In this document: positions 24,706-34,002 of the stretch, piece by piece
How the letters are laid out: every line of letters starts with the position of its first letter
Position numbering within the stretch: position 1 is the first letter of the stretch
Assembly: GCA_040755615.1 (NCBI GenBank)
Contig: JBFMAL010000013.1
Location: forward strand, 1-63,525
Length of the DNA stretch: 63,525 bases
Reading direction: 5' to 3'
From: DYEP01 sp040755615
Lineage (GTDB): Bacteria > Bacillota > Sulfobacillia > DUSP01 > DYEP01
Made by a program: the position numbers and the translations under genes
The notes under the pieces: model-generated
Told to the model about the DNA's origin: nothing
Seen by the model: only the letters and a program-made list of their open reading frames with translations
Database searches by the model: none

Positions 24706-26031
24706 TCACAATCTATCTGCAATAGCTAAATTCGCAATTTTCACCATTTTGTCAGCTGACTGCAATGCCCGGAGCACCATGGCCTTGCGCCTTTCCTTCC
24801 GGTCCTTTAACTCCACGCGGGGAAGCAGGCCAAACGACGCGTTCATGGGCTGGAACTTGACCGGATCTGCAGAAGTGATGTACCGGATGAGCCCATGCAG
24901 CATCATCCCGGGCTCGGCTCGCACGAGCGGCTCCCCCAGCGCGTACCTGGCCGCATTCACTCCCGCCAAAAGGCCCGTAGCCGCGGACTCCATGTAGCCT
25001 TCCACGCCAGTAAGCTGACCTGCCAGGAACAATCCGGGGTTTCCGGAGAACTCGAGCGTGTCAGAAAGCACGGCAGGGCTGCACACGTAGGTGTTGCGGT
25101 GCATCACCCCGTACCGGAGAAACTCCGCGCGTGAGAGTGCGGGCACCATACGGAACACGCGTCTTTGCTCAGACCATTTAAGGCTCGTCTGGCAGCCTAC
25201 TAGGTTCAGCATGCTACCTTCGCTGTCTTCCCGCCTGAGCTGCAGCACCGCATAGGGTCGCCTGCCCGTTTTCGGGTCGACGATGCCCACGGGCTTTAAG
25301 GGGCCATACCGTAGCGCATGAAACCCGCGCATGGCAATTCTCTCCACAGGCAGGCAGCCTTCGAAATAGGCGGGGGTGTCAAACGCATGGCGAGGCGCCT
25401 GTTCGGCTTTAACAAGCGCCTCCCAGAACGCCCTGTATTCCGCGCTGTTCATCGGGCAGTTCAGGTAGTCCTCTCCGCCTTTGCCGTACCGGGAGCCCCA
25501 GAAGGCGCGTGAGAAGTCCACGCTGGATGCATCCACTATGGGGGATGATGCATCATAAAAGTGCAGGTAGCGGCTTTTCGTCAGCCGGCTTAAAGAGTCT
25601 GCCAGCGCATCTGACGTGAGCGGACCGGTCGCTATGATCAGGGGTCTTTCGGCCGGAACCTCGCGTACTTCCTGCCGCACCACCGTAATCAGCGGGTGAG
25701 CCAGGATACAGCGGGTCACGTGCTCAGAGAACGCGTCCCTTTCGACGGCAAGCGCTTGTCCTGCAGGCAGCGCGTGTTCGCGCGCAATGCGGACAAGGAG
25801 CCCACCGAGTATCTCCATTTCGCGCTTGAGCACGCCGGAAGCGGTATCAAGCGCCGCAGAGCCCAGCGAGTTGCTGCACACCAGCTCCGCCAGATCTCCG
25901 GTGCGGTGAGCAGGGGTCGCAGTGCCAGGTCTCATCTCATAAAGTACCACGCGCACCCCTAGCCGGGCAGCCTGCCACGCCGCCTCAGCACCGGCCAGAC
26001 CCCCTCCGATCACGTGTACCTCGCGTTCCAC
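24706..26031 (-). CDS. trmFO: tRNA m5U54 methyltransferase TrmFO (folate/FAD-dependent)
   Basis: 441 residues. FAD-binding GGGLAGAEAAW near the N-terminus; YEMRPG, LVCSNSLGS, NCPMNSAEY and GQLTGVEGY are family signatures. The enzyme methylates U54 of tRNA with methylene-tetrahydrofolate. Stop of topA lies five bases upstream of its ATG. Confidence 0.97.
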   Translation of the reverse strand: MEREVHVIGGGLAGAEAAWQAARLGVRVVLYEMRPGTATPAHRTGDLAELVCSNSLGSAALDTASGVLKREMEILGGLLVRIAREHALPAGQALAVERDAFSEHVTRCILAHPLITVVRQEVREVPAERPLIIATGPLTSDALADSLSRLTKSRYLHFYDASSPIVDASSVDFSRAFWGSRYGKGGEDYLNCPMNSAEYRAFWEALVKAEQAPRHAFDTPAYFEGCLPVERIAMRGFHALRYGPLKPVGIVDPKTGRRPYAVLQLRREDSEGSMLNLVGCQTSLKWSEQRRVFRMVPALSRAEFLRYGVMHRNTYVCSPAVLSDTLEFSGNPGLFLAGQLTGVEGYMESAATGLLAGVNAARYALGEPLVRAEPGMMLHGLIRYITSADPVKFQPMNASFGLLPRVELKDRKERRKAMVLRALQSADKMVKIANLAIADRL

Positions 26032-26035
26032 GAGC

Positions 26036-28126
26036 TCACTCTCCTTCTATTGCCTCTTCGCGCTTGCATGTATCCGACGAGCACACGTAGCGCGCGCCTT
26101 TCCTTTTTGAGCGCCTGACAGTCATGAATGCTCCGCACTCAGGGCACGCCTTCTTAGTCGGCTCGTACCAGCTGACGAAGGTGCACTCGGGATAGCCGCT
26201 GCAACCCCACATCTTCCTTCGTGTCCGGGTCCTCCTCTCCACAATCTCTTTGCCGCATACAGGGCACGCCACCCCGGTCCTGAAAAGCATAGGTTTGGTG
26301 AACCTGCACTCGGGGAACCTGGGACACGCGAGGAACTTGCCGAAACGGCCCGTCTTTACCACCATCTGCGTGCCGCACTTGTCACAGTACTCGTCCGCCA
26401 GCTCCTCCGGCAGTTCCACCTTTTCGATCAGCCGGTCCGCCTTCTCCACGCTGGATTTAAAGGGCCCATAGAACTCAGAGACCACCTCTTGCCACCTGGC
26501 CTCGCCGTCTTCCACCATGTCCAGCTTTTCTTCCAAGCTGGCGGTAAACTCCACGTCTATGACATCCTGAAAATGTTCCCTGAGCAGGTCAATGACCAAG
26601 CAACCGAGCTCGGTGGGATGGAGTCTTCTATCCTTTCTCACCACGTAGCCCCTTGACAACAGCGTATCGATGACGGGCGCGTAAGTGCTGGGTCTGCCAA
26701 TCCCTTTCTCCTCGAGCGCGCGAACCAGCGTCGCCTCGGTATACCTCGGAGGAGGCTGGGTGAAGTGCTGCTTCTTGGTGAGCCGGAGCAGCCTGAGCTG
26801 TTCTCCCTCGCACAGCTCGGGCAGCTGCGTGTCCTCCTCCTTACCGTTTTCTTCTTCCCTGCCTTCCTGGTACAAGGCGGTGTACCCCGGAAATCTTAGC
26901 ACGGAGCCATTGGCCCTGAATATGTACTCCCCCGCGCTAATGTCTACTGTGACGGTATCGTACACTGCCGCCTGCATCTGGCTCGCCACAAACCGTGCCC
27001 ATATGAGCGCGTACAACTTCGCTTGATCGGGTTTTAAGTGCCTTGCGACCTGTTCCGGGGTCCTCAACACAGAAGTGGGCCTGATCGCCTCGTGCGCTTC
27101 CTGAGCCCTCTTGGACTTTGGCCCCATGACGCCGGGGCCCACGTATTCAGCTCCGAACCGGCTCTTTATGTATTCCCGCGCCTCCGCGCGGGCGCCCTCT
27201 GAGGTGCGGGTAGAATCGGTACGGATATAGGTGATGAGGCCCACTACTCCCTCCGGACCGATGTCGAGTCCCTCATAGAGCTGCTGAGCGGCAGCCATGG
27301 TGCGCTTTACGCTGAACCCTAGTTTCCTCGCGGCGTCCTGCTGCATGGTGGACGTCGTGAACGGTGGATACGGGTTTTTCTTCCGCTCCTTTTTGTTTAC
27401 CGAACACACGACGAACGGGCTGGCCTTGGCGCCCGCAACGACGGCTTCTGCCTCGCGTTCATTTGAAAGCTCAGCCTTCTCTCCGCGTTTGCCTATGAAC
27501 CTGGCAGCAAACTTCTCTTCGCCGCCGTCTTTCTTATCAAGTAACGCAGTGACGCTCCAGTACTCCTCAAGTATAAACCGGTTAATCTCGTCCTCCCTGT
27601 CACAAACAAGCCGCAGCGCGACCGACTGTACCCTGCCTGCGGAGAGCCCCTTTTTCACCTTTCTCCACAGCAGCGGGCTGAGCTCATAACCCACCAGCCT
27701 GTCCAGAATCCTCCTTGCCTGTTGTGCGTTGACCAGGTTCCAGTCGATCTTGCGCGGATTCTTCACTGCCCGAGCAACCACGTCCTTTGTGATCTCGTTA
27801 AACTCCACCCTGCATGAGGACTCAGGGTCGAGGTTCAGCGTGTGGATGAGGTGCCATGCGATGGCCTCGCCTTCCCTATCAGGGTCAGTAGCGATGTACA
27901 CGCAGGACGCCTTGCCCGCGGCAGCGCGGAGTTCCTTCAGCATCTCGCCTTTGCCGCGGATGGTGATGTACCGGGGTTCAAAGCCGTGTTCCACGTCAAT
28001 GCCCAGCTTGCTCCTAGGCAGGTCCCGGACGTGACCCATGGAGGCCTTGACGGAGTAACGGCCTCCCAGGTACTTTGAAATGGTACGGGCCTTGGCCGGA
28101 GACTCAACTACGATCATGGGTTTTGC
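26036..28126 (-). CDS. topA: DNA topoisomerase I
   Basis: About 696 residues from TTG at 28126 (eight bases after GGAGG; the product begins MAKPMIVVESPAKA). TOPRIM domain with ESPAKARTI and DPDREGEAIAW; active-site Tyr in LITYIRTDS; three C-terminal four-Cys zinc ribbons (CDKCGTQ, CPVCGKE, CPECGAF). It relaxes negatively supercoiled DNA. An in-frame start further upstream would overlap the EamA gene. Confidence 0.96.
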   Translation of the reverse strand, partial: AKPMIVVESPAKARTISKYLGGRYSVKASMGHVRDLPRSKLGIDVEHGFEPRYITIRGKGEMLKELRAAAGKASCVYIATDPDREGEAIAWHLIHTLNLDPESSCRVEFNEITKDVVARAVKNPRKIDWNLVNAQQARRILDRLVGYELSPLLWRKVKKGLSAGRVQSVALRLVCDREDEINRFILEEYWSVTALLDKKDGGEEKFAARFIGKRGEKAELSNEREAEAVVAGAKASPFVVCSVNKKERKKNPYPPFTTSTMQQDAARKLGFSVKRTMAAAQQLYEGLDIGPEGVVGLITYIRTDSTRTSEGARAEAREYIKSRFGAEYVGPGVMGPKSKRAQEAHEAIRPTSVLRTPEQVARHLKPDQAKLYALIWARFVASQMQAAVYDTVTVDISAGEYIFRANGSVLRFPGYTALYQEGREEENGKEEDTQLPELCEGEQLRLLRLTKKQHFTQPPPRYTEATLVRALEEKGIGRPSTYAPVIDTLLSRGYVVRKDRRLHPTELGCLVIDLLREHFQDVIDVEFTASLEEKLDMVEDGEARWQEVVSEFYGPFKSSVEKADRLIEKVELPEELADEYCDKCGTQMVVKTGRFGKFLACPRFPECRFTKPMLFRTGVACPVCGKEIVERRTRTRRKMWGCSGYPECTFVSWYEPTKKACPECGAFMTVRRSKRKGARYVCSSDTCKREEAIEGE

Positions 28127-28133
28127 CAAAGAG

Positions 28134-29054
28134 CTACACCTCCTGCGCTTCGTGGCTGCCAACCAGGCGGGCAGGAGTCTCTTTCGTCCTGCTCACTACG
28201 ATTATTCCCGCAAGTATCATAGACATGCCCACAAGCTGCACCGGATCGAGCGTTTCACTGTACAGGAGAAACGCCAATATGGAAGCGACCACGGGTTCGA
28301 CGGTGGCCACGATGGCCGCCTTCGACGCTTCCGCAAGCGCCACGCCTTTTGCAAAGCAAATAAACGCCAGCGTGCCGGGGAACAGCGCGGCGACAATCAG
28401 CAGCGCCCACACTGCCGGGGTGTAACCTGAAAACAGGCTTCCCCCAGTGAGACCGTGTACGATGCCTAGCACTGGCGTTCCGAACACCGCCGCCCACACC
28501 AGCAGGGTAACAGGATGATACCTGGCGGAGATGGGCTTTAGCGCCACCGTATAGGCAGCATAAAAGAACCCGGATAACAGACCTGTTAGAAGACCGGTAT
28601 AGGATACTGCCATGGAAGCGCGGTACACGCCAGTTACCATGCAAAGTCCCACCATCACCAGGCCCAGGGCGGTCATCTTGCGTCCCGTCAGAGGTTCTGA
28701 AAATAGGACCCTTGACAGAATAGTGACAAACACTGGAGCGGTATAGTTCAAAAGTACCGCTATCGCCACGTTGGTGACCGTGAGCGTGTATAGAAACAGC
28801 GGTTGCGCCAGACCGAACGACAACAGTCCAATCAGAAGAAATCGCGGCACGTCCCGACGGTCCACCTGGAGCAGCCGGCGGTTTGTCAGCCACGCTCCGG
28901 CGGCCAGAGCCGGGAGAAGTACAGTCCCTCTCATGAACGTGATTTCGGTGGCCGCAAGACCCCGCGCCGCGAGTTCCTTCACGAATATTCCGGTTGTACC
29001 CCATATAGATCCTGCAAGAAATATGTAAATGTATCCTGCCACGTCTTGTCGCAT
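28134..29054 (-). CDS. EamA/DMT-superfamily transporter
   Basis: About 306 residues with ten predicted membrane helices in two EamA repeats (first with GSIWGTTGIFVKEL, second from about 155 with GLLSGFFYAAY; repeat ends with VEPVVASILAFLLYSETLDPVQLVGMSMI as the VEPV..A..LL signature). The substrate is unknown; members export amino acids, nucleosides or drugs. ATG at 29054 or 29069 is possible; the former is chosen for spacing to the first helix. It lies between etfA and topA, only 8 bases from topA. Confidence 0.88.
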   Translation of the reverse strand: MRQDVAGYIYIFLAGSIWGTTGIFVKELAARGLAATEITFMRGTVLLPALAAGAWLTNRRLLQVDRRDVPRFLLIGLLSFGLAQPLFLYTLTVTNVAIAVLLNYTAPVFVTILSRVLFSEPLTGRKMTALGLVMVGLCMVTGVYRASMAVSYTGLLTGLLSGFFYAAYTVALKPISARYHPVTLLVWAAVFGTPVLGIVHGLTGGSLFSGYTPAVWALLIVAALFPGTLAFICFAKGVALAEASKAAIVATVEPVVASILAFLLYSETLDPVQLVGMSMILAGIIVVSRTKETPARLVGSHEAQEV

Positions 29055-29160
29055 CCTTTCAGCCACCATGTAAACAACACAAACGGAGCAGCCGTACCGC
29101 CCCCTCCGTGAATCTTACCACGGAACATGAGCACTTGCAAGCATTCCCCAGCCGGCCGGG

Positions 29161-29193
29161 AAAACTGAGGGACCCCCGCCGGCCGGGGGTCCC
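29161..29193 (-). terminator. Probable terminator after etfA (canonical)
   Basis: Minus strand GGGACCCCC / GGGGGTCCC (9-bp stem, GC-rich loop) followed by TCAGTTTT. It falls about 18 bases after the etfA stop, at the end of the fatty-acid operon. The U-tract is weak but the stem is very strong. Confidence 0.7.
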
Positions 29194-29211
29194 GCAAATC
29201 CTACCGTTCCC

Positions 29212-30411
29212 TTATTCCGCCATCGCTTTCCTGAACTCCTCTGTAATCTTCGGCACAACTTGAAACAGGTCCCCCACAATACCGTATGTGGCCACCTGGA
29301 AGATGGGAGCATCGGGGTTCTTGTTTATAGCAACGATGATATCGGAGGACTGCATGCCGGCCAGGTGCTGTATGGCGCCGCTGATCCCGACTGCGATGTA
29401 TACCTTGGGGCACACCGTTTTACCCGTCTGCCCCACCTGGTGTGAATAGGGGATCCACCCAGCGTCCACCGCAGCGCGGGATGCACCCACAGCGCCTCCG
29501 AGCGTTCTGGCAAGTTCCTCTATTAGCGAGAAGTGCTTCGGGTCGCCCAGCCCACGGCCTCCTGACACGATGATGTCGGCGTCCTCCAGGTTCACCACTT
29601 CGCCCGCTTCCTCGATGAATTCGTCTATCTTCACTCGCATCCGCAGCGCATCCACATCCACCCGCACCTGGCGCACCTCAGCCACTCGGCGCGCATCCGG
29701 CGCCGCCCGCTTCATCACCTTGGGCCTTACCGTGGCCATTTGAGGCTTTGTATACCTGCACCGGATAGTGGCCATGATATTACCGCCGAACGCGGGGCGG
29801 GTCTGAAGCAGGAGCTTGCTCTCCGGGTCGATGGACAGCCCAGTGCAGTCCGCGGTCAATCCCGTCTTCAACCGTGCAGCGATGCGAGGCGCAAGCGACC
29901 TCCCAGTACTGGTAGCGCCAAACAGCACTATGTCCGGCTTTTCCTCCCTGATCAGCCTGGCGAATACATCAGCATAGGGGTCATCCGAAAACATCGCGAG
30001 GCTTGGGTGGTCCGCCACATACACAATGTCTGCGCCCGAAGCGGCAAGTTCAGGCACGCGCGACGATAGGTCGCTGCCGAGCAACACCGCTGCCAGTGGC
30101 TGTCCCAGTGCCTCGGCAAGTTTTCTCCCCTCGCCCAGGAGCTCGTGCACCACGCCCGCGATCCTGCCCCCGCGTTGTTCCGCGAAGACCCACACGCCGC
30201 TTGCCTCTTTTTCCTCTTTCTGCACTGGCTCATCGTTTCTCTCTATGACTATGGCGCCCGCAGGACAGGCATCCACACAGGCGCTGCACATGTTACACCC
30301 TTCCCCTATCACAGCGATGCCGTTGCTCATGGACACGACGCCGAAGGGGCAGGCATCCACGCATGCTTCACAACCGACGCACTCACTTTCAATGACTCTG
30401 ATATCAGCCAT
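29212..30411 (-). CDS. etfA: Ferredoxin-fused electron transfer flavoprotein alpha subunit
   Basis: 399 residues. The N-terminus (1-65) holds two [4Fe-4S] motifs, CVGCEACVDACP and CNMCSACVDACP. EtfA follows with the FAD domain: SGGRGLGDPKHF, GASRAAVDAGWIP, QVGQTGKTV, GISGAIQHLAGM and NKNPDAPIF, all canonical. Ferredoxin-fused EtfA proteins accompany acyl-CoA dehydrogenases in anaerobes, where some form electron-bifurcating complexes with NADH and ferredoxin. Whether this one bifurcates cannot be decided by eye. Confidence 0.95.
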   Translation of the reverse strand: MADIRVIESECVGCEACVDACPFGVVSMSNGIAVIGEGCNMCSACVDACPAGAIVIERNDEPVQKEEKEASGVWVFAEQRGGRIAGVVHELLGEGRKLAEALGQPLAAVLLGSDLSSRVPELAASGADIVYVADHPSLAMFSDDPYADVFARLIREEKPDIVLFGATSTGRSLAPRIAARLKTGLTADCTGLSIDPESKLLLQTRPAFGGNIMATIRCRYTKPQMATVRPKVMKRAAPDARRVAEVRQVRVDVDALRMRVKIDEFIEEAGEVVNLEDADIIVSGGRGLGDPKHFSLIEELARTLGGAVGASRAAVDAGWIPYSHQVGQTGKTVCPKVYIAVGISGAIQHLAGMQSSDIIVAINKNPDAPIFQVATYGIVGDLFQVVPKITEEFRKAMAE

Positions 30412-30424
30412 TCCCTACCCCTCC

Positions 30425-31210
30425 CTAGATGACTCTTGCCGCTTTCAGTCGTTCCACCAGGGTCCTGGCCTGCTGTTCCACGTCTCCATCCAGCATCTCG
30501 CCTTTTGCCCGGACCTCGGGGGTGAAGATCCTTATCACTTCTGTGGGCGAACCGTCAAGCCCTGTACGTGTCTGGTCTACTCCCAGGTCGGAGGCTCCCA
30601 GCACGCGAATCTCCGTCCTCTTGGCCCGCATAATGCCCTTAAGTGACGGTAGTCTGGGCTGGTTGATGTCCTTTACCACCGTGATTAGAGCGGGCAACAT
30701 GGTAGTCGCCACCTCAATCCCGCCCTCGACCATGCGTTCCACTACTATCCGGCTGTCGTCTATCTGCCTGATCTTCTTCACGTAGGTGATATGGGGAATG
30801 TCCAGTTCCTCAGCGATCCCGGGTCCCACCTGGGCGGTATCCCCATCGATGGCCTGCTTGCCGCATATGATCAGGTCCGCCCCGCCGAGAAACCTGATCC
30901 CGGAAGCCAGTGTGTAAGATGTGGCGAGCGTGTCTGACCCAGCGAATGCCCTGTCGCTTAAGAGATATGCCTCGTCCGCCCCCATCGCGATGGCTTCCTT
31001 CAGGCTTTCCTTGACCTGAGGCGGTCCCATGGAGATCACGGTGACCGTGCCGCCGTAGGTTTCCTTCAGCCTGATCCCTTCTTCGATGGCGTACGTATCG
31101 AAGGGATTGATGATGCTCGGTACCCCCTCGCGTATGAGAGTGTTGGTTTTGGGATCGATTTTCACCTCGGTGGTGTCCGGAACTTGTTTGATACAGACGA
31201 TTACCTTCAC
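30425..31210 (-). CDS. etfB: Electron transfer flavoprotein beta subunit
   Basis: 261 residues. Begins VKVIVCIKQVPDT; NPFDTYAIEEG, VISMGPPQ, GKQAIDGDTAQVGP (AMP or second flavin site) and MRAKRTEIRVL are canonical. GTG at 31210 is chosen, seven bases after AAGGGGG. It precedes the canonical ferredoxin-fused etfA by 13 bases, and follows bshC by 19 bases. Confidence 0.95.
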   Translation of the reverse strand: MKVIVCIKQVPDTTEVKIDPKTNTLIREGVPSIINPFDTYAIEEGIRLKETYGGTVTVISMGPPQVKESLKEAIAMGADEAYLLSDRAFAGSDTLATSYTLASGIRFLGGADLIICGKQAIDGDTAQVGPGIAEELDIPHITYVKKIRQIDDSRIVVERMVEGGIEVATTMLPALITVVKDINQPRLPSLKGIMRAKRTEIRVLGASDLGVDQTRTGLDGSPTEVIRIFTPEVRAKGEMLDGDVEQQARTLVERLKAARVI

Positions 31211-31229
31211 GAAAGTTCCCCCTTTGGTT

Positions 31230-32825
31230 TCACAGGTCAATTATCATGTGTTCGCCGGGCTTGCCGAGTCGCAGCAAAACCTTCATCTCCTGTATGATAT
31301 CCGGACCGTACTTGGCCAGGAAGTAGGTAATGTTCAGTTTACGTTCCTGGAGGCACCCGTCGGGGAAGAGGCTGTTTTGCAACCTCTCAAAATGGGTTTT
31401 TGCCCTTTTTTCCAGTTCGGCAAAAGCGCGGATTACCCTTGTTTCAAACCAGTCGATCTCGCTGGCGATCCTTTCCATGTTCCGGAGGTGCAGGTCTGAA
31501 AGCCCAAGTTCCGCCATAAGAGGTCCGAGGTCCTCGTATGTAGCCCTCAGCGTCTGTCGCAGCGCGCAGAGCCTCTCCGTCACAGAAAGCGCTCTTCCCG
31601 ATCTGATGAACCGTGTGAACGCCTCCTTTATACCGTACGGAATGTCCGAATCCAAAACCCCGTACTTCTCCATGTATCGCGCCAGGGCGGGTTCTACAAG
31701 CGTCACGGAGCACCTGGGGTAAATCACACCCCTTTGCAACCCCAAGAGTTCATAAATGCCTCCGAGCTGGGCCAGATACCTAAGCTCCGATGGTCCCGAC
31801 ACATATACCGCCGTGGGCAAGAGATAGTCCTGAACCAGCGGTCTTGAAAGCGCGTTGGTACCCAGAAGACCAGGCGAGCGCTCTGCCTCCGCAACAAGGT
31901 GTACTGCCAGAGCCCTGTAGCCGCCGGATGATACCACTTGCCCGTCGTAATGCTCAAGGCTCTGCCTTCCATCATCGGTCATCAAAAAGGCCAGCACCGC
32001 ATTTTCTTTCTTATGGACCCCCGGCACATACCCCCTGGCCGATAGCAGAGCAGAGGTCTTCGAAAGCGCGTCGCTCACTGCTTTTGCCTGGCAAAGCAGC
32101 GCGCGGAACACGGGGAGCGATTCGGCCCTGAGCTCTTCCAGCATAGGGTCAAGCATCACAAGCCCCGTTTCGCGCGTCAAGTCTGCCATCATCCTGGCAA
32201 ACGCAAACGCGAGGGTCCCGTCCGAATACGCCCGGTGCACTGTCGCTTGCACCTGGGACAGATACCGGGCGCCCCGAAGATGCTGTATAAGACCATCCAC
32301 TGCCGGCGCAGCCAGCAATGCAGGGAGCATTCCCGAAGGCATCGCTCTTTCCGGCGCTTCGGCGCGGAGCGACACGTTTTCGCCGCCTTCGCCCGGGACA
32401 TGGCAGGCGCTCATCTCAGACCAGTCGTCATCTTCGCTCGCCACCCAGAACACGGGTACTGCCCGGTATCCCTCGCCAGACAGCCAGTCCGCGAGCGCAA
32501 CGGCGGTGAGCGCCTTGTACACCGTATAGAGCGGGCCGGTAAAAAGCCCCGCCTGCTGTCCAGTGACCACCGCCACAGTACCGTCTTCCGCCAGTTGCGC
32601 GGCTGCACGCTCTGCCAGTCCGTCCGCTCCTATTTCTCTCTGAAAGCGTACAAGCGCCCGGGAAACCGCAGCTCGGTGCCGGATCTGCCGCTCTCCCGCC
32701 CTGCGTGCGACAGCAAGCAGATGTTCGGGACAGGGCAGCCCCTCCGAAAAGAACTGCCCGAGGCACCCATCAAGGTATGCCTTTGTAAAATCTCGGGGTG
32801 GAATACGAAACTGCCTCGCGCGCAC
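31230..32825 (-). CDS. bshC: Bacillithiol biosynthesis cysteine-adding enzyme BshC
   Basis: 531 residues from GTG at 32825 (eight bases after GGGAG); longer readings run into etfA. The family core is clear: VVTGQQAGLFTGPLYTVYK near residue 80, FWVASEDDDW near 120, and DYLLPTAVYVSGPSELRY near 310. The fold is Rossmann-like with a coiled insertion. BshC adds cysteine to glucosaminyl-malate in the last step of bacillithiol synthesis. bshA and bshB are not in the window. Its place between two etf pairs in a beta-oxidation operon is unusual. Confidence 0.93.
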   Translation of the reverse strand: MRARQFRIPPRDFTKAYLDGCLGQFFSEGLPCPEHLLAVARRAGERQIRHRAAVSRALVRFQREIGADGLAERAAAQLAEDGTVAVVTGQQAGLFTGPLYTVYKALTAVALADWLSGEGYRAVPVFWVASEDDDWSEMSACHVPGEGGENVSLRAEAPERAMPSGMLPALLAAPAVDGLIQHLRGARYLSQVQATVHRAYSDGTLAFAFARMMADLTRETGLVMLDPMLEELRAESLPVFRALLCQAKAVSDALSKTSALLSARGYVPGVHKKENAVLAFLMTDDGRQSLEHYDGQVVSSGGYRALAVHLVAEAERSPGLLGTNALSRPLVQDYLLPTAVYVSGPSELRYLAQLGGIYELLGLQRGVIYPRCSVTLVEPALARYMEKYGVLDSDIPYGIKEAFTRFIRSGRALSVTERLCALRQTLRATYEDLGPLMAELGLSDLHLRNMERIASEIDWFETRVIRAFAELEKRAKTHFERLQNSLFPDGCLQERKLNITYFLAKYGPDIIQEMKVLLRLGKPGEHMIIDL

Positions 32826-32919
32826 TGTCTCATCTCCCTCGATAACGTTAACTTGTTCAACAATGCGCGCGGAAAAACCTTTCCGGGCGGGGAAGACAGC
32901 CCTCCCCACCCGGCCATCT

Positions 32920-34002
32920 TCATTCCGAAAGCATCGCTTCCATGATAGCCCTGATGTCAGCAGTGAGTATGAAGTCTGCCGCAGCGGCAAGATTGGTGTC
33001 CGCCCGGTCATTGACAGCCACAACCGTACGGGCGAGCGTGATCGCCGCGTTGTGGCCTGGTGAGCCATCGATACCGAACGCGATGTAAAGTGAGGGCGCG
33101 ATCTTTTTGCCGGTGAAGGCATCCACCATTCGCTCGGGGGGCAAAAGCCCTGCCTGCACCGCTTCCTTGCTCCCGGCCACCACAGCGCCCATCCGCCGGG
33201 CCAGCGCGTTCAGCAGCTCAAAACCCTCCTGGCCGATGGACGGGCCGCCCGACAGGATGATATCGGCTTCCTCGAGCACGGGTACATAACCTAAACCCGA
33301 TTCCTGGCGCATCACTTCCGGCCCGGCAGCGGGCTCCACGTCCAGGAGTCTAGGAACTGAGGTCAAGGCCATGGCCCTTGCCGGCAATAGCGCACCTTTT
33401 TGCAGCGTGGCCAGCACGGGCGAGGATTGCGCCTGTACCCGTACGTGATACCTCCCAAGAAAGATGGGACGCACCACTTCCACGCTGTCCTTGCCATACA
33501 CTGGCTGAAGCGATGTCACGCCCGAAAAAAAGCTCACCTTAAGCAGGGCTGCTGTCTGCGCCAGGAGGTCACGCGTGTAGTCCCTGTCCGGCGCGAGCAC
33601 CGCTCCGGGTTTTTCATCCCGTATGGCGGCGGCGAGAACCCGCGCGTCTCCTCCAGGGATCACCAGCACCTGATCCGGACCACTCTCAGGGAGCGCGTCC
33701 TGATCGAATATGACAGCCGCAGCACTCCTGCCCCACTCGTCCGCCAGGTAACGCGCGGTACCCGCCGCCTCGATATCACCCCCCGGGGCCAGATACCACA
33801 CACCGCCGCCCTTCTGAATCCCTTCCACACCTTCATACACGAGGGCCCCAGCCGCGCACGCGCTCACGCATACCCCGCAGTCCAAGCAGCTCTCGGCGAT
33901 GGTGACCACGTTGTCCACCAGTTCGAGGGCGAAGAACGGGCATACAACCACGCAATCGCCGCAACCGTTGCATTTGTCCTTTACCACGCTGGGTATGGGC
34001 AT
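32920..34002 (-). CDS. Divergent ferredoxin-fused EtfA-like protein
   Basis: 360 residues. Two cysteine clusters at the start: CNGCGDCVVVCP (canonical) and CLDCGVCVSACAAG (the CP ending replaced by CA). The EtfA-like body has lost the usual FAD motifs: GGRG reads GGPS, QVGQTGK reads as VDAFTGKK, GISGAIQH reads GIDGSPGH, and NKDPDAPIF reads NDRADTNLA. FAD may be bound differently or not at all. It follows its etfB-like partner with no gap and is followed, after 94 bases, by bshC. Confidence 0.88.
   Translation of the reverse strand: MPIPSVVKDKCNGCGDCVVVCPFFALELVDNVVTIAESCLDCGVCVSACAAGALVYEGVEGIQKGGGVWYLAPGGDIEAAGTARYLADEWGRSAAAVIFDQDALPESGPDQVLVIPGGDARVLAAAIRDEKPGAVLAPDRDYTRDLLAQTAALLKVSFFSGVTSLQPVYGKDSVEVVRPIFLGRYHVRVQAQSSPVLATLQKGALLPARAMALTSVPRLLDVEPAAGPEVMRQESGLGYVPVLEEADIILSGGPSIGQEGFELLNALARRMGAVVAGSKEAVQAGLLPPERMVDAFTGKKIAPSLYIAFGIDGSPGHNAAITLARTVVAVNDRADTNLAAAADFILTADIRAIMEAMLSE

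Noticed and set aside
32826..33122. Longer bshC reading (630 codons)
   Set aside because: The extra N-terminus lies in the etfA-like gene in another frame; GTG 32825 with GGGAG fits the family length.
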